A DNA stretch of 64,000 bases from Arthrobacter sp. M2012083 (lineage in GTDB: Bacteria; Actinomycetota; Actinomycetes; Actinomycetales; Micrococcaceae). Within the stretch, counting starts at the first letter, position 1, and each line of letters starts with the position of its first letter. The notes beneath the pieces are model-generated. The model made no database searches, was not told where the DNA came from, and saw nothing but the letters and a program-made list of their open reading frames with translations. Of the stretch, positions 18,301 to 26,022 are shown in pieces. The DNA lies in contig NZ_AKKK01000009.1 in the NCBI RefSeq assembly GCF_000281065.1, forward strand, positions 62,001-126,000, in the 5' to 3' direction. The position numbers were made by a program, and so were the translations under genes.

Positions 18301-19927
18301 GAACGGCATGCGGGTAGCAGTTATCGGCACTGTCACGCAGGAAGTTCCTTCCCTGGTGACCCCTGCTGGAATCACCGATCTTGAGTTCGGCGATCCTGTG
18401 GAAGCGATCAACCGGGTGGCCGCGAAGATCAAAGCCGACAACCTGGCGGACCTCATCATCGTGGAAAACCACGACGGCGCTGCTTCAGGAACGCCCGAGG
18501 GCGCCACCTTAGAGCAGGAAGTTGCGGCCGGCGGACCATTCGCCAAGCTGGTCAACGAAACCACCCCCGACGTCGCCGCGATCTTCACGGGGCACACGCA
18601 CAAGGAGTACGCCTGGGACGCCCCGGTACTGGACGCCAACGGCCAGTCGACCGGCAAGACCCGACCCATCGTACAGACCGGCAACTACGGCGAGAACGTG
18701 GGCAGCGTGACCCTTACGGTGGATACCGCAAGCAAGTCAGTCACTGCTTACCGGGCCGCCATCGTGGACCGGACAACCGATACCGCTGAAAGCCTCGTAG
18801 CTGCCTACCCACGGGTGGCGACTGTGAAGACCATCGTGGACAAAGCACTCGCCGAGGCTGCCATCATCGGCAACCAGCCGGTGGGCGCAGTGACCGCTGA
18901 TATCACCACGGCCTTCACCCCGGATCCGGCCGGCGGTGCCCCCAAGCGCGACGATCGCGCGAACGAATCCACGCTCGGCAACCTGGTGGCGGACTCCCTG
19001 GTGGATACGCTCAAGGCGCCCGAACTGGGTGCCGCGGAGATCGGCGTCGTGAACCCCGGCGGGCTGCGTAACGAGCTGTACTACGCGCCGGACGGCACCA
19101 TCACTTACGCGGAGGCCAACGCGGTCCTGCCTTTCGTGAACAACCTTTGGACCACGTCCCTCACAGGTGCGCAGTTCAAGACGCTCCTGGAGCAGCAGTG
19201 GCAGACAAATGCTGACGGGACCATCCCCAGCCGCCCGTACCAGCAGCTGGGAGTGTCCAAGAACGTCAACTACACCTACGATGCCGCCCGCCCCGCAGGT
19301 GACCGCGTCACCGGCATCTGGGTCAACGGCGCTGTGATCGATCCTGCCAAGCAGTACAGGATCGGAACGTTCAGTTTCCTGGCTACCGGCGGTGACAATT
19401 TCCGGATCTTCAAGGAGGGCACGAACACGAAGGACACGGGCCTGGTGGACCGCGATGCGTGGATCAAATACCTGCGCGAGCACAATCCTGTCTCACCGGA
19501 CTTCGCGCGCCGTTCCGTTGCCGTGGCCAACACCACAGCGGCTGAGGTCAAGGCCGGCGACTCCATTACCCTGGCCGTCACCAAACTGAACCTCACCTCG
19601 ATCGGCAGCCCGGCCAACGCAACGTTGAACGCCGCGTTCGTGGACGCCAAGGGCGCCGCAGTGACGCTCGGTTCCGTCCCCGTGACCTCTGGGGCCGCCA
19701 CATTGGACCTTAAGGTTCCCGCCGCGGCGGCTGCAGGCACCGGCACAGTGGTCCTCACCGCCGTCGAAAGTGGAACCGTGGTGAAGGCCTTGGTGACAGT
19801 GGCTGAGAGCGGTCCGAACCCGCCGCAGTGCACTGCCCCTACCAAGCCGTCCAAGTGGTACGACATCGCAGGATGGCTCCGGTACGCCTTTGCGTGGCTG
19901 GAGTATCAGAGGTGCCTGAGGGGCTAA
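15398..19927 (+). CDS. Secreted ExeM/NucH-type endonuclease fused to 5'-nucleotidase
   Basis: A 1509-residue exported enzyme with a signal peptide (residues 1-30, cleavage near 'AVPAFA'). Domains in order: lamin-tail domain (about 40-165, 'VVINEAYLSGG'), OB-like nuclease N-terminal domain (about 229-340), endonuclease/exonuclease/phosphatase domain (about 508-825; 'LASFNVLNYF', 'SLEEIENS', 'IGDFNAYAKEDP', 'ASDHDPVVV'), UshA-type metallophosphatase (about 843-1130; 'GINDFHGRID', 'AVGNHEFDGG', 'FTGHTHKE') and 5'-nucleotidase C-terminal domain (about 1165-1340). It resembles Bacillus YhcR. It should degrade extracellular nucleic acid to nucleosides and phosphate. The C-terminus ends in a Trp/Tyr-rich tail with no LPXTG. 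ATG 15407 is an alternative start. Confidence 0.93.
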   Translation: MKRMHWKSLAGTVLSAGLITAPLTAVPAFAADELAVGPSTVVINEAYLSGGSSGAAFKNKFVELYNSSDAPVSLAGWSLQYRGATATAAPTGITPLTGSIPAKGYFLVQGATNSSTSTAPALPTADVQATGTLNPSGTTGTLVLAKQATAVSPLPTGSVTGNTAIADLLGYGTSNTFETAAATAPTSNADVKSLNRATGADTDSNAADFSLSATITPTASNGGGTPPVDPQPEPGVKTIAEIQGTGTASPFVGSTVTTSGKVTAVYATGGFNGYYVQTAGSGGESAGAARTASDALFVYSPSTTSAVQPGDYVQLTGVVSEFANQTQLTVEAAGLKKLTEAAPEVKSTPFTLPANEAARESLEGMLLAPQGDFTVTDNYSLNQYGEIGLAAGTSPLVQPTAVASYGSPEYAAVVADNALRGIKLDDGASTNFLKDATTKAQQLPYLTTSDPVRVGSPATFRTDVILGYGNNSWKFQPLAALSPANAESVQPASFTATRPEGPADVGGNLKLASFNVLNYFPTTGDQLAGCVFYTDRDGNPITVKEGCNARGAANAENFERQQTKIIAAIAKSGADVVSLEEIENSAQFGKNRDDALSKLVGALNVEAPGVWDYVRTPANAPPLSDEDMIRTAFIYKKAAAEPVGESIIHNDTVAFASARKPLAQVFKPVGGDDDKKFIAIVNHFKSKGSAATPDDTDKGQGASNIARTKQAESLLNFSKDLQASKGTDKVFLIGDFNAYAKEDPINVLTAAGYTDLEAGTGKHSYLFGGMVGSLDHILASPAAHKVVTGTDIWNINSVESVALEYSRYNNNVTNYYAGDEFRASDHDPVVVGLNLTADQPATVDLQFLGINDFHGRIDSNTVLFAGTVERLRAAAASGATAFISAGDNIGASLFASSVAKDQPTIDVLNALELQASAVGNHEFDGGWADLRDRVAAGGTNAKFAYLGANVYQKGTTTPVLPEYKVLDMNGMRVAVIGTVTQEVPSLVTPAGITDLEFGDPVEAINRVAAKIKADNLADLIIVENHDGAASGTPEGATLEQEVAAGGPFAKLVNETTPDVAAIFTGHTHKEYAWDAPVLDANGQSTGKTRPIVQTGNYGENVGSVTLTVDTASKSVTAYRAAIVDRTTDTAESLVAAYPRVATVKTIVDKALAEAAIIGNQPVGAVTADITTAFTPDPAGGAPKRDDRANESTLGNLVADSLVDTLKAPELGAAEIGVVNPGGLRNELYYAPDGTITYAEANAVLPFVNNLWTTSLTGAQFKTLLEQQWQTNADGTIPSRPYQQLGVSKNVNYTYDAARPAGDRVTGIWVNGAVIDPAKQYRIGTFSFLATGGDNFRIFKEGTNTKDTGLVDRDAWIKYLREHNPVSPDFARRSVAVANTTAAEVKAGDSITLAVTKLNLTSIGSPANATLNAAFVDAKGAAVTLGSVPVTSGAATLDLKVPAAAAAGTGTVVLTAVESGTVVKALVTVAESGPNPPQCTAPTKPSKWYDIAGWLRYAFAWLEYQRCLRG

Positions 19928-19962
19928 TCCCCTCAGCCATCCGGCCTTCCAAGAGCAACGGT

Positions 19963-20003
19963 AGGGCCCCTTACGATCTTCTTCGTAAGGGGCCCTGCGT
20001 TTT
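19963..20003. terminator. Strong hairpin terminator between convergent genes
   Basis: AGGGCCCCTTACGA (19963-19976) pairs perfectly with TCGTAAGGGGCCCT (19983-19996), then GCGTTTT. It serves the nuclease gene and, on the other strand, probably the FAD/NAD(P)-binding protein gene. Confidence 0.85.
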
Positions 20004-20040
20004 CCGGGCTTACTGGCGGTTCCGGCCTAGCTGATGCCCG

Positions 20041-21996
20041 TCACCGTCCGAGAATGCTCCGCGCTATCTCATCTGCATCGCGGAGGGTCCGCTGGCCGCT
20101 CGCGTAGGCAGGTCCGGTGCGCGGACGGGCCTCAGCGGCAATGGCTGTCCCCCACTGCGACGCGGACAGTTGGAGGCCCAGGACATACAGGTTCCTGGTG
20201 ATGGAACCGTTCGCCGCCAGGGGCCTGTAAGGATGCGGTTCAACGTCAAGGCCAGTGGTCTGCATGGGCGTGCCCTCAACACTCATCATGATCTTGGTGC
20301 GCACCAGCCCATCGGCCATGAGCTGTTCGAGAAGGGGCGACAGGTTGATGCCCACCCTATTTGCCGGCGACATCGCCTCTACAAGAGTCCTTGCTTCAAC
20401 CGGAGCGTCGCGCACCCATGGCGAAACCGCCCGGAACACCTTGGCTCCGCGGTCCACGCTGAACTTCGGGTCCGGCCCCACGAAGCTCACGACGCCGGCA
20501 CGCGCCAAAGCGGCCAGCTGCTCCGATCGCAGTGCAGGCGCTCCGCTTGCCAGACCTTCTACAAAAGATTCGAACCAGCCGCGCAAACCACCCAGCCACG
20601 ATTCATCGGTGATTCCCCCGTCAGCGACCACGGATTTGAGGATCGCCCGCCCGGTGTGGAGGGCACCGATCGCCATCTTGACAGGGTCCGCCTCACCCAG
20701 TGCTGATCGTCGCGCATCATCATCAAGGTAGGCCGTGATGGTGGCGTCCAGCTCGCGCCGGGAAGCGAAGGTCCGCCCAGCGAGCGGCGCCGCGAGCCCC
20801 CTCAGGTTCAGCCGGCGGGAGGCCACCACGTGTTTTTCCACGACGTTTCCCACCTCGACTTCCCAGTTCGCGGTGGTGTGCGCATGCGGTTGGAGCGCAT
20901 CCTCAAGGTCGGCAAGGAACTGGGCGGGGTCCTTGATCGCGGCAGGCTGGGACCGCGCAAGCGTTGAGTAATAGGCCCAAAGTGCATCCCGGTGAAGCAA
21001 CGGCCAGAGGTCATGATCGAACCCCGGCTGGATACCGGCTGCACGGAAACGGTCTACGGCGTCTTCCGTGAGGTAGCGCATGGTGATGCTGCTGGGGTAA
21101 TAGCCCGCCAGCCCGGCCTTCGCGCGGTACGGGGTGCCTCTGCGGGACGCTGCAATGATCTTGGGCTCCCGGCCCGAAGCCCGGTACTCGAGGATACCTG
21201 CGCCGGGCGTGCCAGCCTCGACGAACTTGCCGCCGCGCCCCTCCGTCAACTGGCCCATGACATCGAAGAAGTTCAGACCCATGCCGCGAACCAGTACGGG
21301 CTCGTTATCCGGCACCGCCTGCCAATCAACATCGGCAGGCGGTGCCGGCGGGAAATACATCAGGCCCTGATCCTCCGCGGCGCTCTTGAAGGCCCTCTGC
21401 TCGGGGTTCAGCCGGGACTCAATGTGGCCCAAAGCGAGGACCACGGAACCGACGGTGAGCGTCCCGCCGTTGTCGAGTTCGACGTCGAACCCGTCTTCCT
21501 TTTCGCCCTTCGCGGGCCGCGCTGCGACGGCGAGCGCCTCATGGAAGGTGACCTCGACGCCGTCGGGCAGCCGTTCCAGCAGCCCTTCCAAAGTTTGGCG
21601 CAGGTACCGCCCGTACAGCGCGCGGCTGGGGAAGTCGTGCGATTCAAGGGTGGCCAGTTCCGCCTTCTCGGCATCGTTCAGTCCCTGGCCGTCACGACGA
21701 CGGGCCTCCCGCCATTGATCGAACGAACCGCCAGCGAGCGGACGTGCGAGCTGGGGGTCCTCGGGGATGAGGGTGGGATAGAACGATTGGGTGTTCATCA
21801 AGTAGAGACGTGACTGCTCCGGCTGCCACACGTGCCCGGAACCGGCCGGATAAGGGTCCACAACATCGATGAGAAGGGTGGTTCCCGGCACGCTGTCCGC
21901 AGCCCAATTCGCGAGCAACCGCTCGAGGACACTGGTGCCCCGAGGGCCGGCCCCGATCAGGGCAACACGGTTGGTTTGCGATTTAGCCACGCTCAA
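20041..21996 (-). CDS. FAD/NAD(P)-binding protein
   Basis: A 651-residue flavoprotein-like protein with an N-terminal Rossmann motif 'VALIGAGPRGTSVLERLL' (residues 11-28) and the family stretch 'YPAGSGHVWQPEQSRLYLMN'. It matches the FAD-NAD(P)-binding family (PF13454 type), found in actinobacteria near biosynthetic or housekeeping genes; reaction unknown. A second segment, 'PVLVRGMGLNFFDVMGQLTE', lies mid-protein. TTG 21996 was chosen because AGGAAG lies six bases upstream; GTG two codons later is an alternative. It is divergent from the oligopeptidase gene with a 53-bp gap. Confidence 0.85.
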   Translation of the reverse strand: MSVAKSQTNRVALIGAGPRGTSVLERLLANWAADSVPGTTLLIDVVDPYPAGSGHVWQPEQSRLYLMNTQSFYPTLIPEDPQLARPLAGGSFDQWREARRRDGQGLNDAEKAELATLESHDFPSRALYGRYLRQTLEGLLERLPDGVEVTFHEALAVAARPAKGEKEDGFDVELDNGGTLTVGSVVLALGHIESRLNPEQRAFKSAAEDQGLMYFPPAPPADVDWQAVPDNEPVLVRGMGLNFFDVMGQLTEGRGGKFVEAGTPGAGILEYRASGREPKIIAASRRGTPYRAKAGLAGYYPSSITMRYLTEDAVDRFRAAGIQPGFDHDLWPLLHRDALWAYYSTLARSQPAAIKDPAQFLADLEDALQPHAHTTANWEVEVGNVVEKHVVASRRLNLRGLAAPLAGRTFASRRELDATITAYLDDDARRSALGEADPVKMAIGALHTGRAILKSVVADGGITDESWLGGLRGWFESFVEGLASGAPALRSEQLAALARAGVVSFVGPDPKFSVDRGAKVFRAVSPWVRDAPVEARTLVEAMSPANRVGINLSPLLEQLMADGLVRTKIMMSVEGTPMQTTGLDVEPHPYRPLAANGSITRNLYVLGLQLSASQWGTAIAAEARPRTGPAYASGQRTLRDADEIARSILGR

Positions 21997-22049
21997 GCCT
22001 AACTTCCTGTGACTTGCTTACTGTTGAAGAGTGTTGCTTGGATGGGGCG

Positions 22050-24260
22050 ATGACCACCACAGAAGCTGATCAGTCGCCACTTCCCGAGAATGAAACTGCG
22101 TCGGCCCCCGGCCCGCGGCATGCAGCGGAGGTCGCGCCTGAGCCCACGGATGAAAACGTTTGGCTTGAGGACATCCACGGCGAAGAGCAGCTGGCGTGGG
22201 TCCGCGAGCAGAACGCCCGCACCGAGGAATTACTGGAGGACTCGGAGTACGCGGCCGTTGAGGCTGGCATCCTGGAGGTCCTCGACTCCACCGATCGCAT
22301 CGCAATGGTCTCCAAACGCGGCGATTTCTACTACAACTTCTGGAAAGACCAGGAACACCCCAAGGGCCTCTGGCGTCGAACGACGTGGGACAGCTATCTC
22401 ACTGAGGAACCTGAATGGGACGTCCTGCTGGATATCGACGCCCTTGCCGCCGCCGAAGGCATTGAGTGGGTCTTCCATGGTGTCGGCTTCCTCCGTCCTG
22501 CCGAGGGGTCCGGGTACCGCCTGGCCATGGTTTCGCTCTCCCCCGACGGCGGCGACGCTGACCGCCATCGCGAGTTCGACGTCGAGTCCCGCACCTTTGT
22601 GGAGGGGGGCTTTGACGTGCCAACAGCCAAAGGCAACGTCAGCTGGCTGGATGCCGACACTTTGCTTGTGTCCAGCACGGCGGACGGGCTCCCCGCAACG
22701 ACGTCCTCCTATGCCCGCACCGGAGTGAAGCTTCGCCGCGGCCAATCACTGGCCCAGGCAGAGCGCCTCTTCGAAATCCCTGAGGACCACATGTTGGCCA
22801 TGGTGGCCCACGATTCCACCCCGGGCTATGAGCGGACCTTCGCCGTGGACTACATCGATTTCTACAACCGGAGTACGTCACTGCTGCGTGACGACTCCTG
22901 GGTGGTCATCGATGTTCCCACAGATGTGAACATCAGCGCCCACCGTGATTGGCTGCTGTTCCGTCCGCAGAAGGACTGGGATGTTGCGGGTGTTCTGTAC
23001 CCTGCCGGTTCCTTGCTGGCCGCGGACTTCGAGTCCTACCTGGCGGGTTCCCGGTCATTGCTGGTCCTGTTCACGCCGGACGCCCACACGTCGCTGCAGT
23101 CCTGGAGCTGGACCAAGGACTACCTCCTGCTGAACCTCCTGCACGATGTGTCCTCCGAAATTCGGGTGTTGGATCCAGCCCGTCCCGATTCTGAAGGCGG
23201 CTGGACCTCCACCGTCCTGGACGCCTGCCCTCCCCTGCATGACGTCAATGCCTATGCCGTGGATGACGAAGACCCGGGCGCTGAAGGCAACGATTTCTGG
23301 CTGGTGGCCACCGGCTTCACCACGCCCACCACCCTGACCAGGGGGACACTTGTGGCCGGCGCGGCGAGCCGGCACGCCGAGGTGAAGCGGTCGCCGTCGT
23401 TCTTCAACGAGTCCGACTACGAGGTCCAGCAGCACTTCGCCGTCTCCGAGGATGGGACCAAGGTTCCCTACTTCCAGGTCGCATCCAAGGACCTGGTGTT
23501 GGACGGTCAAAACCCCACCCAGCTCTCCGGTTATGGCGGGTTCGAAGTTTCCCGGACTCCGGCCTACAGCGGAACCATTGGCCGGGCCTGGCTGGAGCGC
23601 CGCACCTTGGGCGTATCCTCCGACGACGGAGCTGCCGCACACTCACGCGGTGGTGTCTACGTTGTTGCCAACATCCGCGGCGGTGGCGAATACGGTCCGT
23701 CCTGGCACCGTGCAGCGCTCCAGGAGAAACGGCACCGCGCCTACGAGGACTTCGCAGCCGTGGCGAAGGACCTCATCTCGCGAGGCGTCACCAGCCGCCG
23801 TCGACTCGGTTGCGTAGGCGGTTCCAACGGCGGCCTCCTGGTGGGCAACATGCTGACCCAGTACCCGGAACTGTTCGGGGCTGTTTCCTGCGGGGTGCCA
23901 CTCCTGGACATGCGCCGCTACACCAAGCTCTCCGCCGGATACTCCTGGATCGCCGAATACGGCGACCCTGATGTTCCGGTCCAGTGGGAGTTCATCCGTA
24001 CTTTCTCGCCGTACCACTTGCTTCACGACGGTGTGGAATACCCAGAGACGTTCATTTGGACAGCCACCTCCGATGACCGTGTGGGACCCGTCCAAGCCCG
24101 CAAGATGGCGGCGCGAATGCAGGCCATGGGTATCCCGAACGTCTGGTTCCATGAAGCTCTTGAAGGCGGCCATGCGGGCGCCTCTGACAATAGGCAGGCG
24201 GCGGCTTTGCAGGCGCGGAGCAACCACTTCCTGTGGCGTTCCCTGGCTGGAAGTAACTGA
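22050..24260 (+). CDS. S9 family prolyl oligopeptidase
   Basis: A 736-residue serine peptidase. The N-terminal part ('ENVWLEDIHGEEQLAWV') and the central beta-propeller region match prolyl oligopeptidases; the C-terminal alpha/beta hydrolase domain holds the nucleophile in 'CVGGSNGGLLVG' (about Ser590), Asp in 'TSDDRVGP' (about 672) and His in 'EGGHAG' (about 706). There is no signal peptide, so it probably cleaves short peptides in the cytoplasm. ATG 22050 was preferred over an in-frame upstream start at 22014 because a GG-rich site is adjacent and the extra residues are not family-like. Confidence 0.92.
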   Translation: MTTTEADQSPLPENETASAPGPRHAAEVAPEPTDENVWLEDIHGEEQLAWVREQNARTEELLEDSEYAAVEAGILEVLDSTDRIAMVSKRGDFYYNFWKDQEHPKGLWRRTTWDSYLTEEPEWDVLLDIDALAAAEGIEWVFHGVGFLRPAEGSGYRLAMVSLSPDGGDADRHREFDVESRTFVEGGFDVPTAKGNVSWLDADTLLVSSTADGLPATTSSYARTGVKLRRGQSLAQAERLFEIPEDHMLAMVAHDSTPGYERTFAVDYIDFYNRSTSLLRDDSWVVIDVPTDVNISAHRDWLLFRPQKDWDVAGVLYPAGSLLAADFESYLAGSRSLLVLFTPDAHTSLQSWSWTKDYLLLNLLHDVSSEIRVLDPARPDSEGGWTSTVLDACPPLHDVNAYAVDDEDPGAEGNDFWLVATGFTTPTTLTRGTLVAGAASRHAEVKRSPSFFNESDYEVQQHFAVSEDGTKVPYFQVASKDLVLDGQNPTQLSGYGGFEVSRTPAYSGTIGRAWLERRTLGVSSDDGAAAHSRGGVYVVANIRGGGEYGPSWHRAALQEKRHRAYEDFAAVAKDLISRGVTSRRRLGCVGGSNGGLLVGNMLTQYPELFGAVSCGVPLLDMRRYTKLSAGYSWIAEYGDPDVPVQWEFIRTFSPYHLLHDGVEYPETFIWTATSDDRVGPVQARKMAARMQAMGIPNVWFHEALEGGHAGASDNRQAAALQARSNHFLWRSLAGSN

Positions 24261-24325
24261 CACTCCGTCTGTTTTGCGCTCGACGGCACGTTCTGCGTAT
24301 CCTTGGTGGGCTAGCAATAGCAAAG

Positions 24326-24413
24326 GGAGACGTGCCAGAGCGGCCGAATGGGCTTCACTGCTAATGAAGTGTGGGGCACAACTCCACCGGGGGTTCAAAT
24401 CCCCCCGTCTCCG
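24326..24413 (+). tRNA. tRNA-Ser (anticodon GCT)
   Basis: Acceptor GGAGACG (24326-24332) pairs with CGTCTCC (24406-24412), discriminator G. The anticodon arm CTTCA-CTGCTAA-TGAAG gives GCT. The T arm GGGGG-TTCAAAT-CCCCC and a long variable arm are present. Confidence 0.96.
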
Positions 24414-24418
24414 CGAAT

Positions 24419-24448
24419 AGGTCCCGGTTTTCGAACCGGGACCTTTTG
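24419..24448. terminator. Terminator between tRNA-Ser(GCT) and MFS gene
   Basis: AGGTCCCGGTT (24419-24429) pairs with AACCGGGACCT (24434-24444), loop TTCG, followed by TTT. It lies three bases from the convergent MFS stop codon and may serve both strands. Confidence 0.85.
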
Positions 24449-24450
24449 CG

Positions 24451-25881
24451 TTAAGCCCTCTTCGCTCCGCCGCTGACTTCAGCCCCGGCGTGACGATGGA
24501 GGGCAAGGCTGTCCCCCGTGCTGATCAGCATCAGGACGGCCATGGCAATGAACGCGCCCTTGTAAGCTGCCACGTGGTCCGCCCCGAACACCTGGGTGGA
24601 TTCGAACAGGCGCAGGAACAGGGCACCCACCGCTATGCCTGCCGCCGCCGCCAATTGAACCAGCGTCGCGGAGATGGCGTTGGCTGAGGGCAGCTGGCCC
24701 GGGACGATGTCTGCGTACTGCACCGAGGCGTAAGCGGAAAAACCGATGGAACGGAATGCGCCGCTGAACAGCAGCAACGCAAAGATCAGTGGCTCCGGTG
24801 TTTTGGCGTCCAGGAAAGCGCACAACGCAAACGTCACGGCTGAAGCAAACGATGCAAAGACGAGCACCGGCTTGAACCCGAATCGCCTTATGAGTGGCGT
24901 GGTGGCCGGCTTGATTCCGATGTTGCCTACGAACACTGCGGCGACCATGACTCCAGCTTTGAGTGGATCCCAGCCAAAGCCGTCCTGGAACATCAACGGC
25001 AGCAGGAAAGGGACCGAACTAATGGTCAGCCGGTAAATGAAACCACCGGTGGAAGTCGCCCTGAAAGTCCTGGTGCCAAAGACGCTGAGATTGAACAGGG
25101 GGACATGGGCTTTTCTCATCCACCACACGGCACCAGCCAGTGACAGCACTCCGGCAGCAACTACCGCCGCGGCAAGAACATTGGACGCATGGCCTCCCAA
25201 GGTCTCCAGCCCCACAACCAGGGCACCCACGCCCAGCGTGGTGAGCAGCAGCCCGAACCAGTCCAACCGCCTCTTGGCATCAAATTGTGTTCGCGGCACC
25301 AGCCTGAGGGCGGCAATGAAGGCGGCCAGACCGAGGGGGACGTTGATGATGAAGATCCAGTGCCATGACAGGAAGGTGGTGAGAGCACCGCCCACCATCG
25401 GGGCCAAGACCGGAGCCAGCAAACCCGGCCACACAAGATATGCGGTGGCGCGGAGAAGCTCCGACTTGGGGGTGCCTCTCAACACCACCAGAGTGCCAAC
25501 CGGAACCATCATGGCTCCGCCCATGCCTTGGGCCACGCGGCTCAGCGTCAGCATGGTCAGGTCCGAGCTGATGGCGCAGAGCAGGGAGGCAATGGTGAAC
25601 ACCGATATCGCCAGACAGAAGATCTGCCTGGCACCGAACCGCTCGGCGAGCCAACTGCTCAAAGGAATTCCCATCGCCACCGTCACCAAATATGCGGTCA
25701 TGGTGATGTTGATGTCTGCCGGCGCCACCCGGAAATCGGAGGCGATGCTGGGAATGGCAGTGGTGAGGATGGTCCCGTCCAGGAACTCCATGAAGAACGT
25801 TGCCGCCACCAACAAGGCCAGCCGTGGCCGCCAACTGGTCTCGTTGGCCGAATCGACGTCCGTGTTGGGTTTTGTGCTCAT
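24451..25881 (-). CDS. MFS transporter, DHA2 (EmrB/QacA-like) family
   Basis: A 476-residue major facilitator efflux-type transporter with about 13 to 14 hydrophobic segments. The first helix carries 'FFMEFLDGTILTTAIPSIAS', a DHA2 hallmark; motif A-like 'LAERFGARQIFCLAI' and motif C-like 'YLVWPGLLAPVLAPMVGG' follow. It is expected to export drugs or metabolites by proton antiport. Single gene, convergent with the tRNA. No regulator is adjacent. Confidence 0.9.
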   Translation of the reverse strand: MSTKPNTDVDSANETSWRPRLALLVAATFFMEFLDGTILTTAIPSIASDFRVAPADINITMTAYLVTVAMGIPLSSWLAERFGARQIFCLAISVFTIASLLCAISSDLTMLTLSRVAQGMGGAMMVPVGTLVVLRGTPKSELLRATAYLVWPGLLAPVLAPMVGGALTTFLSWHWIFIINVPLGLAAFIAALRLVPRTQFDAKRRLDWFGLLLTTLGVGALVVGLETLGGHASNVLAAAVVAAGVLSLAGAVWWMRKAHVPLFNLSVFGTRTFRATSTGGFIYRLTISSVPFLLPLMFQDGFGWDPLKAGVMVAAVFVGNIGIKPATTPLIRRFGFKPVLVFASFASAVTFALCAFLDAKTPEPLIFALLLFSGAFRSIGFSAYASVQYADIVPGQLPSANAISATLVQLAAAAGIAVGALFLRLFESTQVFGADHVAAYKGAFIAMAVLMLISTGDSLALHRHAGAEVSGGAKRA

Positions 25882-26022
25882 GGCTCCGGTCCAAGTTCAG
25901 GCTGGTGGCCCGCGACAGGCGAGCAGGCGTGTTTGCTCGATCCTATAGACGCAGAGTGGGAGCGATCACAACATGACGTAGTTCTACCGCCCCCTACCTG
26001 CCCTCACTGGCCCGCGTAGGGG

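Noticed and set aside
17150-18472. A 440-codon minus-strand frame
   Set aside because: Antisense shadow of the nuclease/5'-nucleotidase; low-complexity Val/Gly/Asp composition typical of GC-rich antisense frames.
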